Shown here in pieces: positions 55,501 to 64,000 of a stretch of 64,000 bases of DNA. Within the stretch, counting starts at the first letter, position 1; each line of letters begins with the position of its first letter. The notes under the pieces were generated by a model that made no database searches, was not told where the DNA came from, and saw only the letters and a list, made by a program, of their open reading frames with translations. The stretch is from Yponomeuta sedellus. Lineage: Eukaryota; Arthropoda; Insecta; Lepidoptera; Yponomeutidae. The translations under genes and the position numbers were made by a program. The stretch is taken from positions 590,501 through 654,500 of the forward strand of contig OW203741.1 of assembly GCA_934045075.1 (NCBI GenBank), written 5' to 3'.

Positions 55501-58500
55501 AATGAATGCATGAAAATTTTTCATTGCACTAAAAACATAATTTGTATAAAGGCGAGCTTAATACTAGATAGTATTTTCTTCCAGGTAACCCACGAATATT
55601 TAACTTGTGGCCATTGTTAATTTTGACCGAAACTTTATATCTGCGGAATTCTTTCTAGCTTCTTTCTCAATGGACTAGATTATCTAAATAAAAATATATA
55701 GTGGAACCGAGTGATTGGCAGCAATCACTTTTTGATCGAATTCTGTTTGGGATCTCGGCGTTCTAACGCTGACCTGCCACCGCTACTTAACAATGTAAAT
55801 ATTGTAGGTCATTCAATGCGTTACCCATGGTTATGGTTGCCTGGAAGAAATTGCTTTTAGTAATAAGGCCGCCATTTGTACTGTATTTTTTATATAATTT
55901 CTGTTACTGTAATTTCTGTGTACAATAAAGAATATTCTATTCCAAAATTGTGCACCGGTTTGACCCACGCTGAACCCCCGACGGTCGGCAGGCGACGGCG
56001 GAGGCCAACAACCTGTCGGCCGTGGCGGATGCGCGCGAGGCGTACGACGCGGTGATGGAGGCGGCGTGCGGCGGCGCGCAGCCCTACCTGCCGCCGCCGC
56101 GTCTGGCCGCCGAGCACGCGCGCGCGCGCGACAAGGCGCTGCACGCCTTCAGCGGCAAGCGCAAGATGGGCGGCGACGACCTCGAGGAGACCTACCGGCT
56201 GCGGCTGCTTAAGGTGGGCCGCCGTTGCGCGCACGACTGTTTGTTCACTAGCTGCTTAATAATAATGTTACGGGCTAGGGTTCTGGATTTGAATGTAAAA
56301 CGAGTCATTATTGCTTGCAGCGTTTATTGTTTACTAAAACGCAGCATGCGGCGACTGTTCGATAGGCTTCTAGAAGGCTCTATTCTAGATGGTTCGGATA
56401 GGACCGCGACAATAATAATATTGGCCCTTTTGCATCTACTTAATGAGATGATTTATACGGCGTCCAGTGGTATCTTCACTCACACTAGATGGGTGAAGGG
56501 ACCACTCCGACGAGCTACTATCGACGACTAGCTGCTTAGGCTCTTAAATGAACACCCTATAAGCCTGAGTTAGTTACACGTGTTTTGTTCACGTCATTTG
56601 AATGTAATTTTCAATTAGAAGAAAAGAGACAAAACACTGCATAGTTATACAAACCTTACACCAAGTTTATTAGTAAGGCTGCTAGAGTATAAATTACTAC
56701 GTAGTAGGTATAAGGACATAGCTCACCTAATTAATTTGAATTCGATTAGTTATACTACTAATCGGATTTATTTTGTCCGTTTTGTTATATCGTATAACAA
56801 ATAGTATAACTAGTCGAACAGGCTCTACTCTAAGCGCTCTTGCGCTCGTGGCCTATACTTAGATTTTTTATTCCGTAGAATTCGGACAGCAATCATTTCT
56901 TGACGTTTTTAGGTAAATCAAAAAATTAAATAAATCATAGCATATTATTCCTTATTGCCCTCAATTGGGTAAAATTTTGACTTTTTCGGTGAAGAGCTTT
57001 TTTAATTATAATTACTTCCACACAAGTGCATACAATACAATCACGTAGAAGCAATACTTGTGAAATATCAGAATTATACGAAATAAAAAATCAGAGTTTA
57101 GTGGAACCTGGTGATTTTATGGGTTAAGCAACAACAGGCGCGGTCAGGTGCTGGATGGGTGACCATCCTTTGACTACCGATAGTGGCAATTTTTTCGAGC
57201 GCCGTTGGTGCCGACTGTCATACAATGGCAGTCGTTAAGCCTTGTCAGAAGCCTTTGATAACTTCTGACAGTAAGGCCTGCCACTGTCTTACAATCCTCC
57301 ACCAACCCGGACTTGGCCCCCGCGGTGGAGTCCGGCCTAGCCTTCCTGCGACGCAAGAAGAGACCCGTGCCCCAGCAGTGGGGACATACAAAGGGACAAT
57401 ATCGATACTCTAAGAGCTGTCCCGGTGAACTTCGTAACGCTACGGAATCCGTTTATACCCGTTTCAGCCCACAAGTTTTGTCTACATCGCAGTATGATCG
57501 TGTCCTATTAGAATGTATATATATTTTGATTAACATTTGCTTGCTGTTTATATTCTTTTTTAATGCACTAACCCGTGCTAAGGAAAATTTTAAAAACCTA
57601 TTAAAACTTCCACCCAAGCCGGGACTCGAACCCGCGACCTCTGGCACAGAATATTGACAGAGAATATTGTACAGAGGTTCGAGATTTCACTGATGCCGGT
57701 ATTCGCTTATTGGCTCAGGTGGGAGAGCGCTTGCACGGATAGCCAGAGGTCGCGGGTTCGAGTCCCGGTATGGGTGGAATTTTTAGCCTCTAAAAAGGTT
57801 TTTAAAATTTGCTTGCTGTGTTATTCCAGTGGTAGAATATATCTATTAGTGTTTCAGAACTTGTGTTTCAATCAGTTCTTAAGTTTTTTTAGTGAGTGTA
57901 TAAACATTCCCAGGTAGCACTAAAACAGACCTTATTTCCCAGGAATTAGAGGAGCAATTCGAGCAGCTGCGCGCACACAACGAGGCCAAGCACCTGCTGC
58001 GCTGGGCGGGCACGGCCGCCGTGCTGCTCACACTCTGCGTACTGGGCTACGTACTCAGTGTGCTGGGCTCAGCCATAGGGGTGCAGACTTTGGTCGCTGT
58101 TGGGCAGGGCACTGCAGTCGGTGCGGCAGTAGCGCTGCTCGTGTGGTTCTACACAAGGTAAATAAAAAGGCTATGTGCTGGGCTATGTACTCATTGTGTT
58201 GGGCTCCATGTTGGGCAAGCTTTATTCGCTGTTATGTAGCACTGCTCGTGTGGTTCGTATGGCTACGTGCCATGTAAGTTAACGACTATTTATTATATTA
58301 ACTAATATCAAGGCATAATACATAAATACGTTAGAAGGGTTGATATGCAGAAAAAAAGACTATAACTATGTATTAGTAAATATGTTTGTGCTGATTATGT
58401 GTTGACGCACTTCATGTAAGAATTTAGGCGTTGTTGAGTATAGATACGCCTTTTAATGCTCCTGCCTTTTTTCAGATACGCAACCACTGTCCGTTGTTTT

Positions 58501-61036
58501 ACTTATTAAATCGATTTATTTTCTTCAGGATAACCGGCAATATGCGAGAAATAGGCATGCAACTAGACTCCTTCGCGGACACAGCTAGAGAAATGGTAAG
58601 TATACATTCAGCCCTTGAAACTACTTAGCGTAGACAAGGATGTTGCGTAGACCAAGAGTAAAAAGTTCTTAGTGTAGACCCAGAGATTTTTTTTAGGACA
58701 TAGGTACATAAAATGCTACGAATGTTATTACATAAAATTGATTAACAAGTAGACAGTTTAAAAACCTATTTAGAGGCTGAAAATTTCACCCATGCCGGGA
58801 TTCGAACCCGCAACCTCTGGCTATCCGTACCAGCGCTCTACCAATTGAGCCAATGGGCGACTCACGGCATCAGTGAAATTTCGAACCTCTTTACAATATT
58901 CTCTGTATTACGTACAGGCAGCGACATCTGACTTAAGCAAATTGCATTACTTACAGCCCCGACTACCTACTTTGCAGTTAGGTTTTAACATCGGAACGAT
59001 ATCACTGTACCCACATGATTACACTATTTTTTTTTTATTTTTAATGCACTAACCCGTGCTAAGGAACAAATTTAAAAACCTATTTAGAGGCTGAAAATTT
59101 CACCCATGCCGGGATTCGAACCCGCAACCTCTGGCTATCCGTACCAGCGCTCTACCAATTGAGCCAATGGGCGACTCACGGCATCAGTGAAATTTCGAAC
59201 CTCTTTACAATATTCTCTGTATTACGTACAGGCAGCGACATCTGACTTAAGCAAATTGCATTACTTACAGCCCCGACTACCTACTTTGCAGTTAGGTTTT
59301 AACATCGGAACGATATCACTGTACCCACATGATTACACTATTTTTTTTTTATTTTTAATGCACTAACCCGTGCTAAGGAACAAATTTAAAAACCTATTTA
59401 GAGGCTGAAAATTTCACCCATGCCGGGATTCGAACCCGCAACCTCTGGCTATCCGTACCAGCGCTCTACCAATTGAGCCAATGGGCGACTCACGGCATCA
59501 GTGAAATTTCGAACCTCTTTACAATATTCTCTGTATTACGTACAGGCAGCGACATCTGACTTAAGCAAATTGCATTACTTACAGCCCCGACTACCTACTT
59601 TGCAGTTAGGTTTTAACATCGGAACGATATCACTGTACCCACATGATTACACTATTTTTTTTTTATTTTTAATGCACTAACCCGTGCTAAGGAACAAATT
59701 TAAAAACCTATTTAGAGGCTGAAAATTTCACCCATGCCGGGATTCGAACCCGCAACCTCTGGCTATCCGTACCAGCGCTCTACCAATTGAGCCAATGGGC
59801 GACTCACGGCATCAGTGAAATTTCGAACCTCTTTACAATATTCTCTGTATTACGTACAGGCAGCGACATCTGACTTAAGCAAATTGCATTACTTACAGCC
59901 CCGACTACCTACTTTGCAGTTAGGTTTTAACATCGGAACGATATCACTGTACCCACATGATTACACTATTTTTTTTTTTATTTTTAATGCACTAACCCGT
60001 GCTAAGGAACAAATTTAAAAACCTATTTAGAGGCTGAAAATTTCACCCATGCCGGGATTCGAACCCGCAACCTCTGGCTATCCGTACGTAGAATATTGTA
60101 AAGAGGTTCGAAATTTCACTGATGCCGTGAGTCGCCCATTGGCTCAATTGGTAGAGCGCTGGTACGGATAGCCAGAGGTTGCGGGTTCGAATCCCGGCAT
60201 GGGTGAAATTTTCAGCCTCTAAATAGGTTTTTAAATTTGTTCCTTAGCACGGGTTAGTGCATTAAAAATAAAAAAAAAAAAATAGTGTAATCATGTGGGT
60301 ACAGTGATATCGTTCCGATGTTAAAACCTAACTGCAAAGTAGGTAGTCGGGGCTGTAAGTAATGCAATTTGCTTAAGTCAGATGTCGCTGCCTGTACGTA
60401 ATACAGAGAATATTGTAAAGAGGTTCGAAATTTCACTGATGCCGTGAGTCGCCCATTGGCTCAATTGGTAGAGCGCTGGTACGGATAGCCAGAGGTTGCG
60501 GGTTCGAATCCCGGCATGGGTGAAATTTTCAGCCTCTAAATAGGTTTTTAAATTTGTTCCTTAGCACGGGTTAGTGCATTAAAAATAAAAAAAAAAAAAA
60601 TAGTGTAAGTAGACAGTTATTACAGACAACCTATTAATGATTGATCGCGATACTTTTTTTAGCGGTGTACATTGATGTCGGGCTTTTGTGTTGAAAATAC
60701 TCGTCAATACGACAAAAAATGTTACGGGTAAAACTTCAAAATCGCGATATTTTGCCATTTTGAAGTATTCAAAATGGCGATATTTTGCCATTTTGATGTT
60801 TTCATTTCGATTTAAAATAGCTTCATTTCGATTTAAAGTAGATCCCATAGTAAAAGTTAACCTAATTGACGAGTGGAACGCCATTTGCGGATGTTTGAGG
60901 GGATTTCGTTACGCCGTGCATGAAGACAGTGACCAGCTGGTCCGCTCCGCAGGTGCTGCGGCAGGCGTGGGACGCCGTGGGGCACCGGGCGGCCGCCGCG
61001 GCCGTCGGCTACCACGGAGACCACAAGACTGCCTAG
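46573..61036 (+). CDS. atl: atlastin, ER membrane-fusion GTPase
   Basis: Ten exons join in frame: 46573-46779, 49690-49839, 50806-50961, 52480-52632, 53720-53858, 55234-55418, 55992-56213, 57943-58157, 58529-58595, 60953-61036, giving 525 residues (fly atlastin is of similar size). Atlastin is a dynamin-superfamily GTPase that fuses ER tubules. Seen in order: P-loop GAFRKGKS at 49-56; family block [21 protein letters not shown]3 DTQG at 126-129; [19 protein letters not shown]4 RD at 198-199; [29 protein letters not shown]; middle-domain bundle; paired membrane segments about 427-448 and 453-473; and an amphipathic tail ending at the TAG 61034-61036. Junctions are GT-AG; the donor after exon 2 (GTATTG) is weak. 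Intron 1 is filled by a 91-bp repeat made from the exon 1 end and its donor. Intron 9 holds a large SINE array. The extra copies of the exon 1 end are not counted as exons. Confidence 0.95.
46726..49137 (+). repeat. 91-bp minisatellite carrying atlastin exon end and donor
   Basis: Starting in exon 1 at CGCAAGGGGAAGAGC (46726), the sequence repeats with an exact 91-bp period until 49137: 26 full steps separate the first and last unit starts (46726 and 49092), with no indels. Each unit contains the P-loop end of exon 1, CTACATGCACCACAAG, the donor GTGGGTGTCC, then CACACGCGCGCAGTAGCCGC. The last unit diverges after CTACATG. Variants (CATTGGCC, CAGTTGCC, AAAACTTGCAC) mark subsets. Frames through the repeat shift by one base per unit and are not genes. 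Confidence 0.97.
49846..50100 (+). repeat. diverged SINE (third family) abutting exon 2 donor
   Basis: Tail of a tRNA-like head (GGAGGTCGTGAGTCAAAATC then CCGGCAT) followed by the body shared with 35246 (CTAGTGTCTTAGG, CCAACTATGAGGCTAAG). It begins within about 6 bp of the exon 2 splice donor of atlastin. Confidence 0.6.
50129..50389. mobile_element. TTA-flanked MITE (Harbinger-type ends)
   Basis: Terminal inverted repeats GGGCGAGATAAATAGTCG at 50129 and its inverse ending at 50389, flanked by TTA on each side (50126-50128, 50390-50392). The interior is rich in CTTAGCTAAG-type short palindromes. No coding capacity. In atlastin intron 2. Confidence 0.8.
50436..50660 (+). repeat. interspersed repeat, copy 1 of 3
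   Basis: Shares GTAAAATGTAA, CTTCGGGCC/CTCGGGCC and GTGACCATCTTTTCT blocks with copies at 52010-52175 and 54309-54545. Non-coding, possibly a LINE 3' end. In atlastin intron 2. Confidence 0.6.
51495..51977. mobile_element. solo LTR, 483 bp, TSD ATAT
   Basis: Starts TGTTACGGGCTAGGG and ends GGACCGCGACA (TG...CA), flanked by ATAT at 51491-51494 and 51978-51981. A 4-bp duplication suits a Ty3/gypsy-type LTR retrotransposon. No internal region is present. In atlastin intron 3. Confidence 0.8.
52010..52175 (+). repeat. interspersed repeat, copy 2 of 3
   Basis: Same family as 50436-50660, containing AAGCCGCTACCTTCGGGCCC and TGTAGTGGAGAAAAAGGCA. In atlastin intron 3. Confidence 0.6.
53874..54065 (+). 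repeat. 5S-headed SINE body
   Basis: Body from GCTAAGCCATGTCAGAGGCC through CAACCCGGCCTTGGCCCCCG to CAGCAGTGGGGACATACAAG. Starts about 15 bp after the exon 5 donor of atlastin. Confidence 0.7.
54309..54545 (+). repeat. interspersed repeat, copy 3 of 3
   Basis: Same family as 50436 and 52010, with the longest copy of the left part (TTTATTTCAACGTAAAGAAT). In atlastin intron 5. Confidence 0.6.
54649..54752 (+). other. candidate alternative terminal exon in atlastin intron 5
   Basis: A strong acceptor (TTTCTCTCTCTCTCTCGCAG) is followed by a frame that is phase-compatible with exon 5 (G|GA) and reads [16 protein letters not shown] ... SADEFSLS to a stop. AATAAA overlaps the stop region (54750-54755). 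It would truncate atlastin after the GTPase domain. It may instead be an unrelated retro-fragment. Confidence 0.3.
55030..55145 (+). repeat. SINE (second family) 3' part
   Basis: GATGTTTACATGTTTGTGATG and GTATCCTAGTGTGGGGCTAG match the 3' part of the copies at 34360 and 18185. In atlastin intron 5. Confidence 0.7.
56266..56412. mobile_element. internally deleted relative of the solo LTR, TSD ATAA
   Basis: Keeps both ends of the LTR at 51495 (TGTTACGGGCTAGGG ... GGACCGCGACA) but lacks about 335 internal bases. It has its own flanking ATAA (56262-56265, 56413-56416), so it inserted independently. In atlastin intron 7. Confidence 0.8.
57124..57400 (+). repeat. 5S-rRNA-headed SINE, most complete copy
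   Basis: Starts TTAAGCAACAACAGGCGCGG then GTCAGGTGCTGGATGGGTG and ACC, comparable base for base with the 5S rRNA internal promoter region, then the family body to CAGCAGTGGGGACATACAAA. In atlastin intron 7. Confidence 0.7.
57548..57806 (-). mobile_element. fold-back tRNA-SINE with 13-bp TSD
   Basis: Flanked by ATTTGCTTGCTGT at 57535-57547 and 57807-57819. The left half is a minus-orientation SINE from its 3' tail into the tRNA head; the right half is a plus-orientation copy of 5' leader, tRNA head and body ending in CTAAAAAGGTTTTTAAA. In atlastin intron 7. Confidence 0.85.
58177..58279 (+). repeat. degenerate duplicate of atlastin exon 8 end and donor
   Basis: Twenty bases after exon 8, the sequence GCTGGGCTATGTACTCATTG through CTGCTCGTGTGGTTC resembles the last ~110 bp of exon 8 and ends in a donor-like CAT|GTAAGT. 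Frame is open but amino acids have drifted. Confidence 0.75.
58757..60606. mobile_element. tRNA-SINE array: four direct units then inverted units
   Basis: Units begin with TTTAAAAACCTATTTAGAGG at 58757, 59071, 59385, 59699 and 60014 (period 314-315 bp). Each holds a minus-orientation tRNA head (GATTCGAACCCGCAACCTC) and an upstream region. The fifth unit breaks off near 60087 and the sequence continues as one partial and one full unit in plus orientation to 60606. The whole array sits between AAGTAGACAG at 58747-58756 and 60607-60616. In atlastin intron 9. Confidence 0.93.
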
Positions 61037-61907
61037 CCACTTCAGGAAGCGTAGTCCACGACGCTTGTCGCGCGTTTTAAGTGTCGCGAATTTCCATTAC
61101 ATTTATTGTCAAATTCTGATGTTTTAGCGCCACAAATGACGTGACTCGTGCCATCGTAATACCACAGAGGAAAAAATGAAGTACTACCCAGCTGGGGCCT
61201 TATTCATAAGAACTATAATTTGGTTAAGAAATCAGATGACCGACATAGTTCACATATGCCGTACACCCGATAGTCGAGGTGCATAAGTTCTCGAGTGGAC
61301 CGCAATTTTTTTTTTGTTTCCTTGTGTAAAGACCTTCCTGCGATGCAGGAAGAAACCCGTGCCCAGGCAGTGGGGACGTACTAGGGTTGATAACGTAACG
61401 TTATAAAGAAGGGGATCTTAAAGTGAGGGGGAGCCCTTTTCTCCAGCTTCCTTTTGCTTCTCGTCCACTTACAGATCTGGTCTGAAATTGGTAAAGATTG
61501 TCGAGCAGGCTCAAATAATTGAATGTAAATAATAAGTACACCCGACATTTTAAGTCCACATCCAAGGGGTTTGCTTGAAGAGTAAATTAACATTGCGTTT
61601 ACTTGTATGATTGAGGCCAGAACTGGTTAAATTTAATTTTTCATCTACTTCCTATATAAAAATTATCTTAATCTAAATGGTAAAATTTGTAGGAATAACC
61701 ATAGAGCCTATAACTTCGAAGAACTTCCACGCAACACAATCAGTTGTTCTAGTCAAAACTAGGATGCCTTACTGTCAACCAGGCGATCTGGTAAACTGGT
61801 AAGCATAACAAGCCTACACTGAAGCCGTTTGTATAAGTCGAGTCGAGCGAGCGAGCGAGGTGGCGAGCGGAAATCGAAAATTTGTTAGTTATTTCAGTTA
61901 CATCATC
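61037..61907. other. atlastin 3' flank, no gene
   Basis: Presumed atlastin 3' UTR and spacer. A tail fragment of the 5S-headed SINE (TTCCTGCGATGCAGGAAG, CAGTGGGGACGTAC) lies at 61333-61390; a diverged SINE tail near 61740-61860 resembles 62280-62380. Confidence 0.5.
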
Positions 61908-61919
61908 AGATATAGAGAT

Positions 61920-62079
61920 AGTATTTTCTAAGGTTAACACGAGCAGTAGACATAATTATACGGATTTATTCTCGTTTATTACATTTTTACAATTTTTCAA
62001 CGTTTCGGCACTTTCAGGTGCCGTGGTCCCGGATGAATGTAATAAACGAGCATAAATCCGTATAAAAACAGTTTTAATT
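61920..62079. mobile_element. minimal Penelope-type terminal-repeat relic, 12-bp TSD
   Basis: Flanked by AGATATAGAGAT at 61908-61919 and 62080-62091. Contains the same terminal repeat as the element at 30563-31425 (CAACGTTTCGGCAC, GTGCCGTGGTCCCGGATGA) immediately followed by an inverted stretch (AATAAACGAGCATAAATCCG), with no coding region. Confidence 0.75.
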
Positions 62080-62229
62080 AGATATAGAGATGTTATGGTC
62101 AATTTTGTAAGCGAATAGTGTTGTATGAGCTATAGAGTGTAACTGTTAAGGACAGAAATAATAAGATAATGGTGCTATAGCCTTTACTGTGCGGCGAAGT
62201 GATGATAGATCTTTTCAGTGAAAAGCATG

Positions 62230-62455
62230 AACAAAATATCCCAACAATAATTATAACTTTCATCAAAATTACTTGCCCTGGTCCTAAACTAGGATACCCT
62301 GTGCTATGGTAACCAGGCAAACATGAACATGGAAATACACCCAAACTGAGGCCATTTGTACAAATCAAGTACGGCGGCCTCCAGTAAGAATAGAACCCAC
62401 GACCTCTGGTTTAGTAATCAAGCGTGTTAACCGCTAGACTAACGAGGCAGTTAAC
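62230..62455 (-). repeat. tRNA-derived SINE (fourth type), minus
   Basis: Minus strand begins with a tRNA-like head (CGTTAGTCTAGCGGTTAAC as box A region, CGTGGGTTCTATTC as box B), then a body with GGTTACCATAGCACAGGGTA and TCCTAGTTTAGGACCAGG. Its tail sequence recurs near 3545 and 49230. Confidence 0.65.
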
Positions 62456-64000
62456 AGTGATGAAGCTTTATAGCCGTAACATATTTTTATATTAAAACGC
62501 CTAATATACTTTACATTGTTACACTTTGTTAATTAATTAAGTACTTAATAAAAATGTTTATTAACTTTTGTACGACGTTTTTGAATTGATCTGCAACTAC
62601 AACTAAGTCGAGTCTTGAACAAGAGGTAGGTACCTCAGAACAATAAATATTGTTCTGATGTAGGTAATTTAAATATACGCCGTTGGACTCTTTTTTTGTT
62701 CTATTAGACCCTAAAAAATGTTGAAACTTTTTGAGGCTAGCAAGACTTTAATATTAAATTCGACTTCTGTCATGTCGTCATTTTGCAAACACATCGTCTA
62801 ATTTATCACCATTAGAATTTATTTAGAGACGTCTTGACAAGGATGAAAAACGTTTTCCGCGTTTCAAAAGATGATTTTTAAGGCCTGCGCAGACTAAGGA
62901 GTATCCCCCGAGTACTTTTTTGTCCGCCGAATATAAATTGTATCGAATAATTCATAAGGCCTAAAAGTACCCCATACAAAAAGTCCTTCAAGTTACCGAG
63001 GACATCAAGAGACACCGGACTGGACAAACGTTCGGTATTTTCTTTTAAAACGCCTTTTCTTTTTTAACTTCATGTAAATTACAACACAATATAATCTCAG
63101 AATATATGCTTTCATAGAGTACCTTTCATTCAATTTCCGGGGAACAAATGACCGCACACCGTAGGCGTTGAGTCCGCGATAAATACTCGGAGGACATTTT
63201 TTACGATTCATCGTCTGCGCAGGCTTTTAATATAATTTCTAGTCATCTACTACGTGGTCAAATCTGTTTGACGGACACCTTTTTGTTTTCAAATAATAAT
63301 TTTTCGTCCAATTTAATGATCCTTATGCCAAATAAAACTAACTCGATATAAAAATAAGACCTTTATTATGTATGACATCGCATTACAATTATCAATTATT
63401 ACCTAAACCAAAACCAATGTACAAAATGTTTACGAGACAACAAGGTGACAATATGATTAGCCGCTCTCCTGACACCGGGCAAGGGTCCCTTCACACTGAC
63501 GCGCATCACCGGCCGATGGCACGACCACTGATTCGTGTAACTCCTAGTGTGAAAGAGGCCCTTAGGCCACACTCTGGGGCCTAGGGGATTATCAAATTGC
63601 TTTCTGACAGATATTTTAATTCAGTGACGCTTCGAGTTCACACTCACAAATGCAAGTTTGAGCTGTCAATGTAACAAAGACATCTGTCTAAGTATGTGGA
63701 TTTAAGCTCTATCTACGTTGCAACGAACGGACTGGAAATTTCGGTAATACATTTCTAGAGGTTGGATAGGTTATGTGAGGTGCGGTACGTCTTATTGGCA
63801 TCGCATGCATATAAACTAAAATAAACTGTTAATTACTTACAATTTTTAATCACTTCTTTGCGTTCGGCCCCGTGACGGCTGATAGTTGTTGCGGAACTTC
63901 ACCGGGTAGTCTCTACATTGTAGGTTTTAAGCATTATTTTAGATTTAAAGATCCACGCACACGTCGCCGTCACGTTGTAATGTGGATAGAGCATCACATC
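62456..64000. other. terminal intergenic stretch, no gene recognised
   Basis: AT-rich, short frames only. A 70-codon frame near 63372-63584 has no recognised domain. Confidence 0.45.

Overview
The window is animal nuclear DNA, most likely from a moth or butterfly. Genes are split by GT-AG introns, the background is AT-rich with strikingly GC-rich exons, and the repeats fit Lepidoptera: several tRNA-headed SINEs, a 5S-rRNA-like SINE, Penelope-type fragments, TTAA- and TWA-target DNA elements and many (AAAT)n-type microsatellites. I see no prokaryotic or viral genes, CRISPR array or functional tRNA gene. Order-level placement is inference from repeat style and protein similarity. Layout: 1-12.8 kb is gene-poor and full of old repeats. 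Six conserved protein genes follow, with exon structures that can be joined in frame. (1) An intronless MFSD14/HIAT1-type transporter on the minus strand (12803-14266). (2) Divergent from it, AP-2 sigma (15204-17720, plus, four coding exons, the first only the start codon). (3) A phospholipase B-like/lamina-ancestor hydrolase (29484-20129, minus, 12 exons, 575 residues). (4) A FAST-kinase-domain/RAP mitochondrial RNA protein (40572-31692, minus, 8 exons, 618 residues). (5) Divergent from it, an FKBP-like TPR co-chaperone (42986-44533, plus, two exons, 289 residues). (6) Atlastin (46573-61036, plus, 10 exons, 525 residues). The last 3 kb holds only repeats. The genes are unrelated housekeeping functions (transport, clathrin endocytosis, lysosomal hydrolysis, mitochondrial RNA processing, chaperoning, ER membrane fusion); no operon-like logic is expected. 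The striking content is structural. Exon 3' ends with their 5' splice sites have been copied downstream in three places: atlastin exon 1 as an exact 91-bp repeat of about 26 copies, phospholipase B-like exon 10 as a 41-bp repeat, and atlastin exon 8 as one degenerate copy. A tRNA-derived SINE family is present in at least seven places, essentially always self-inverted. In the FKBP-like gene the inversion takes in host sequence, so a 211-bp-arm palindrome covers the 5' splice site; in atlastin intron 9 the family is a 1.85-kb direct-then-inverted array between a single target-site duplication. The FASTKD gene carries about 178 uninterrupted-to-near-perfect CCTG repeats (gene strand) in an intron. 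All identifications rest on reading the sequence and on remembered family features; no database search was run.
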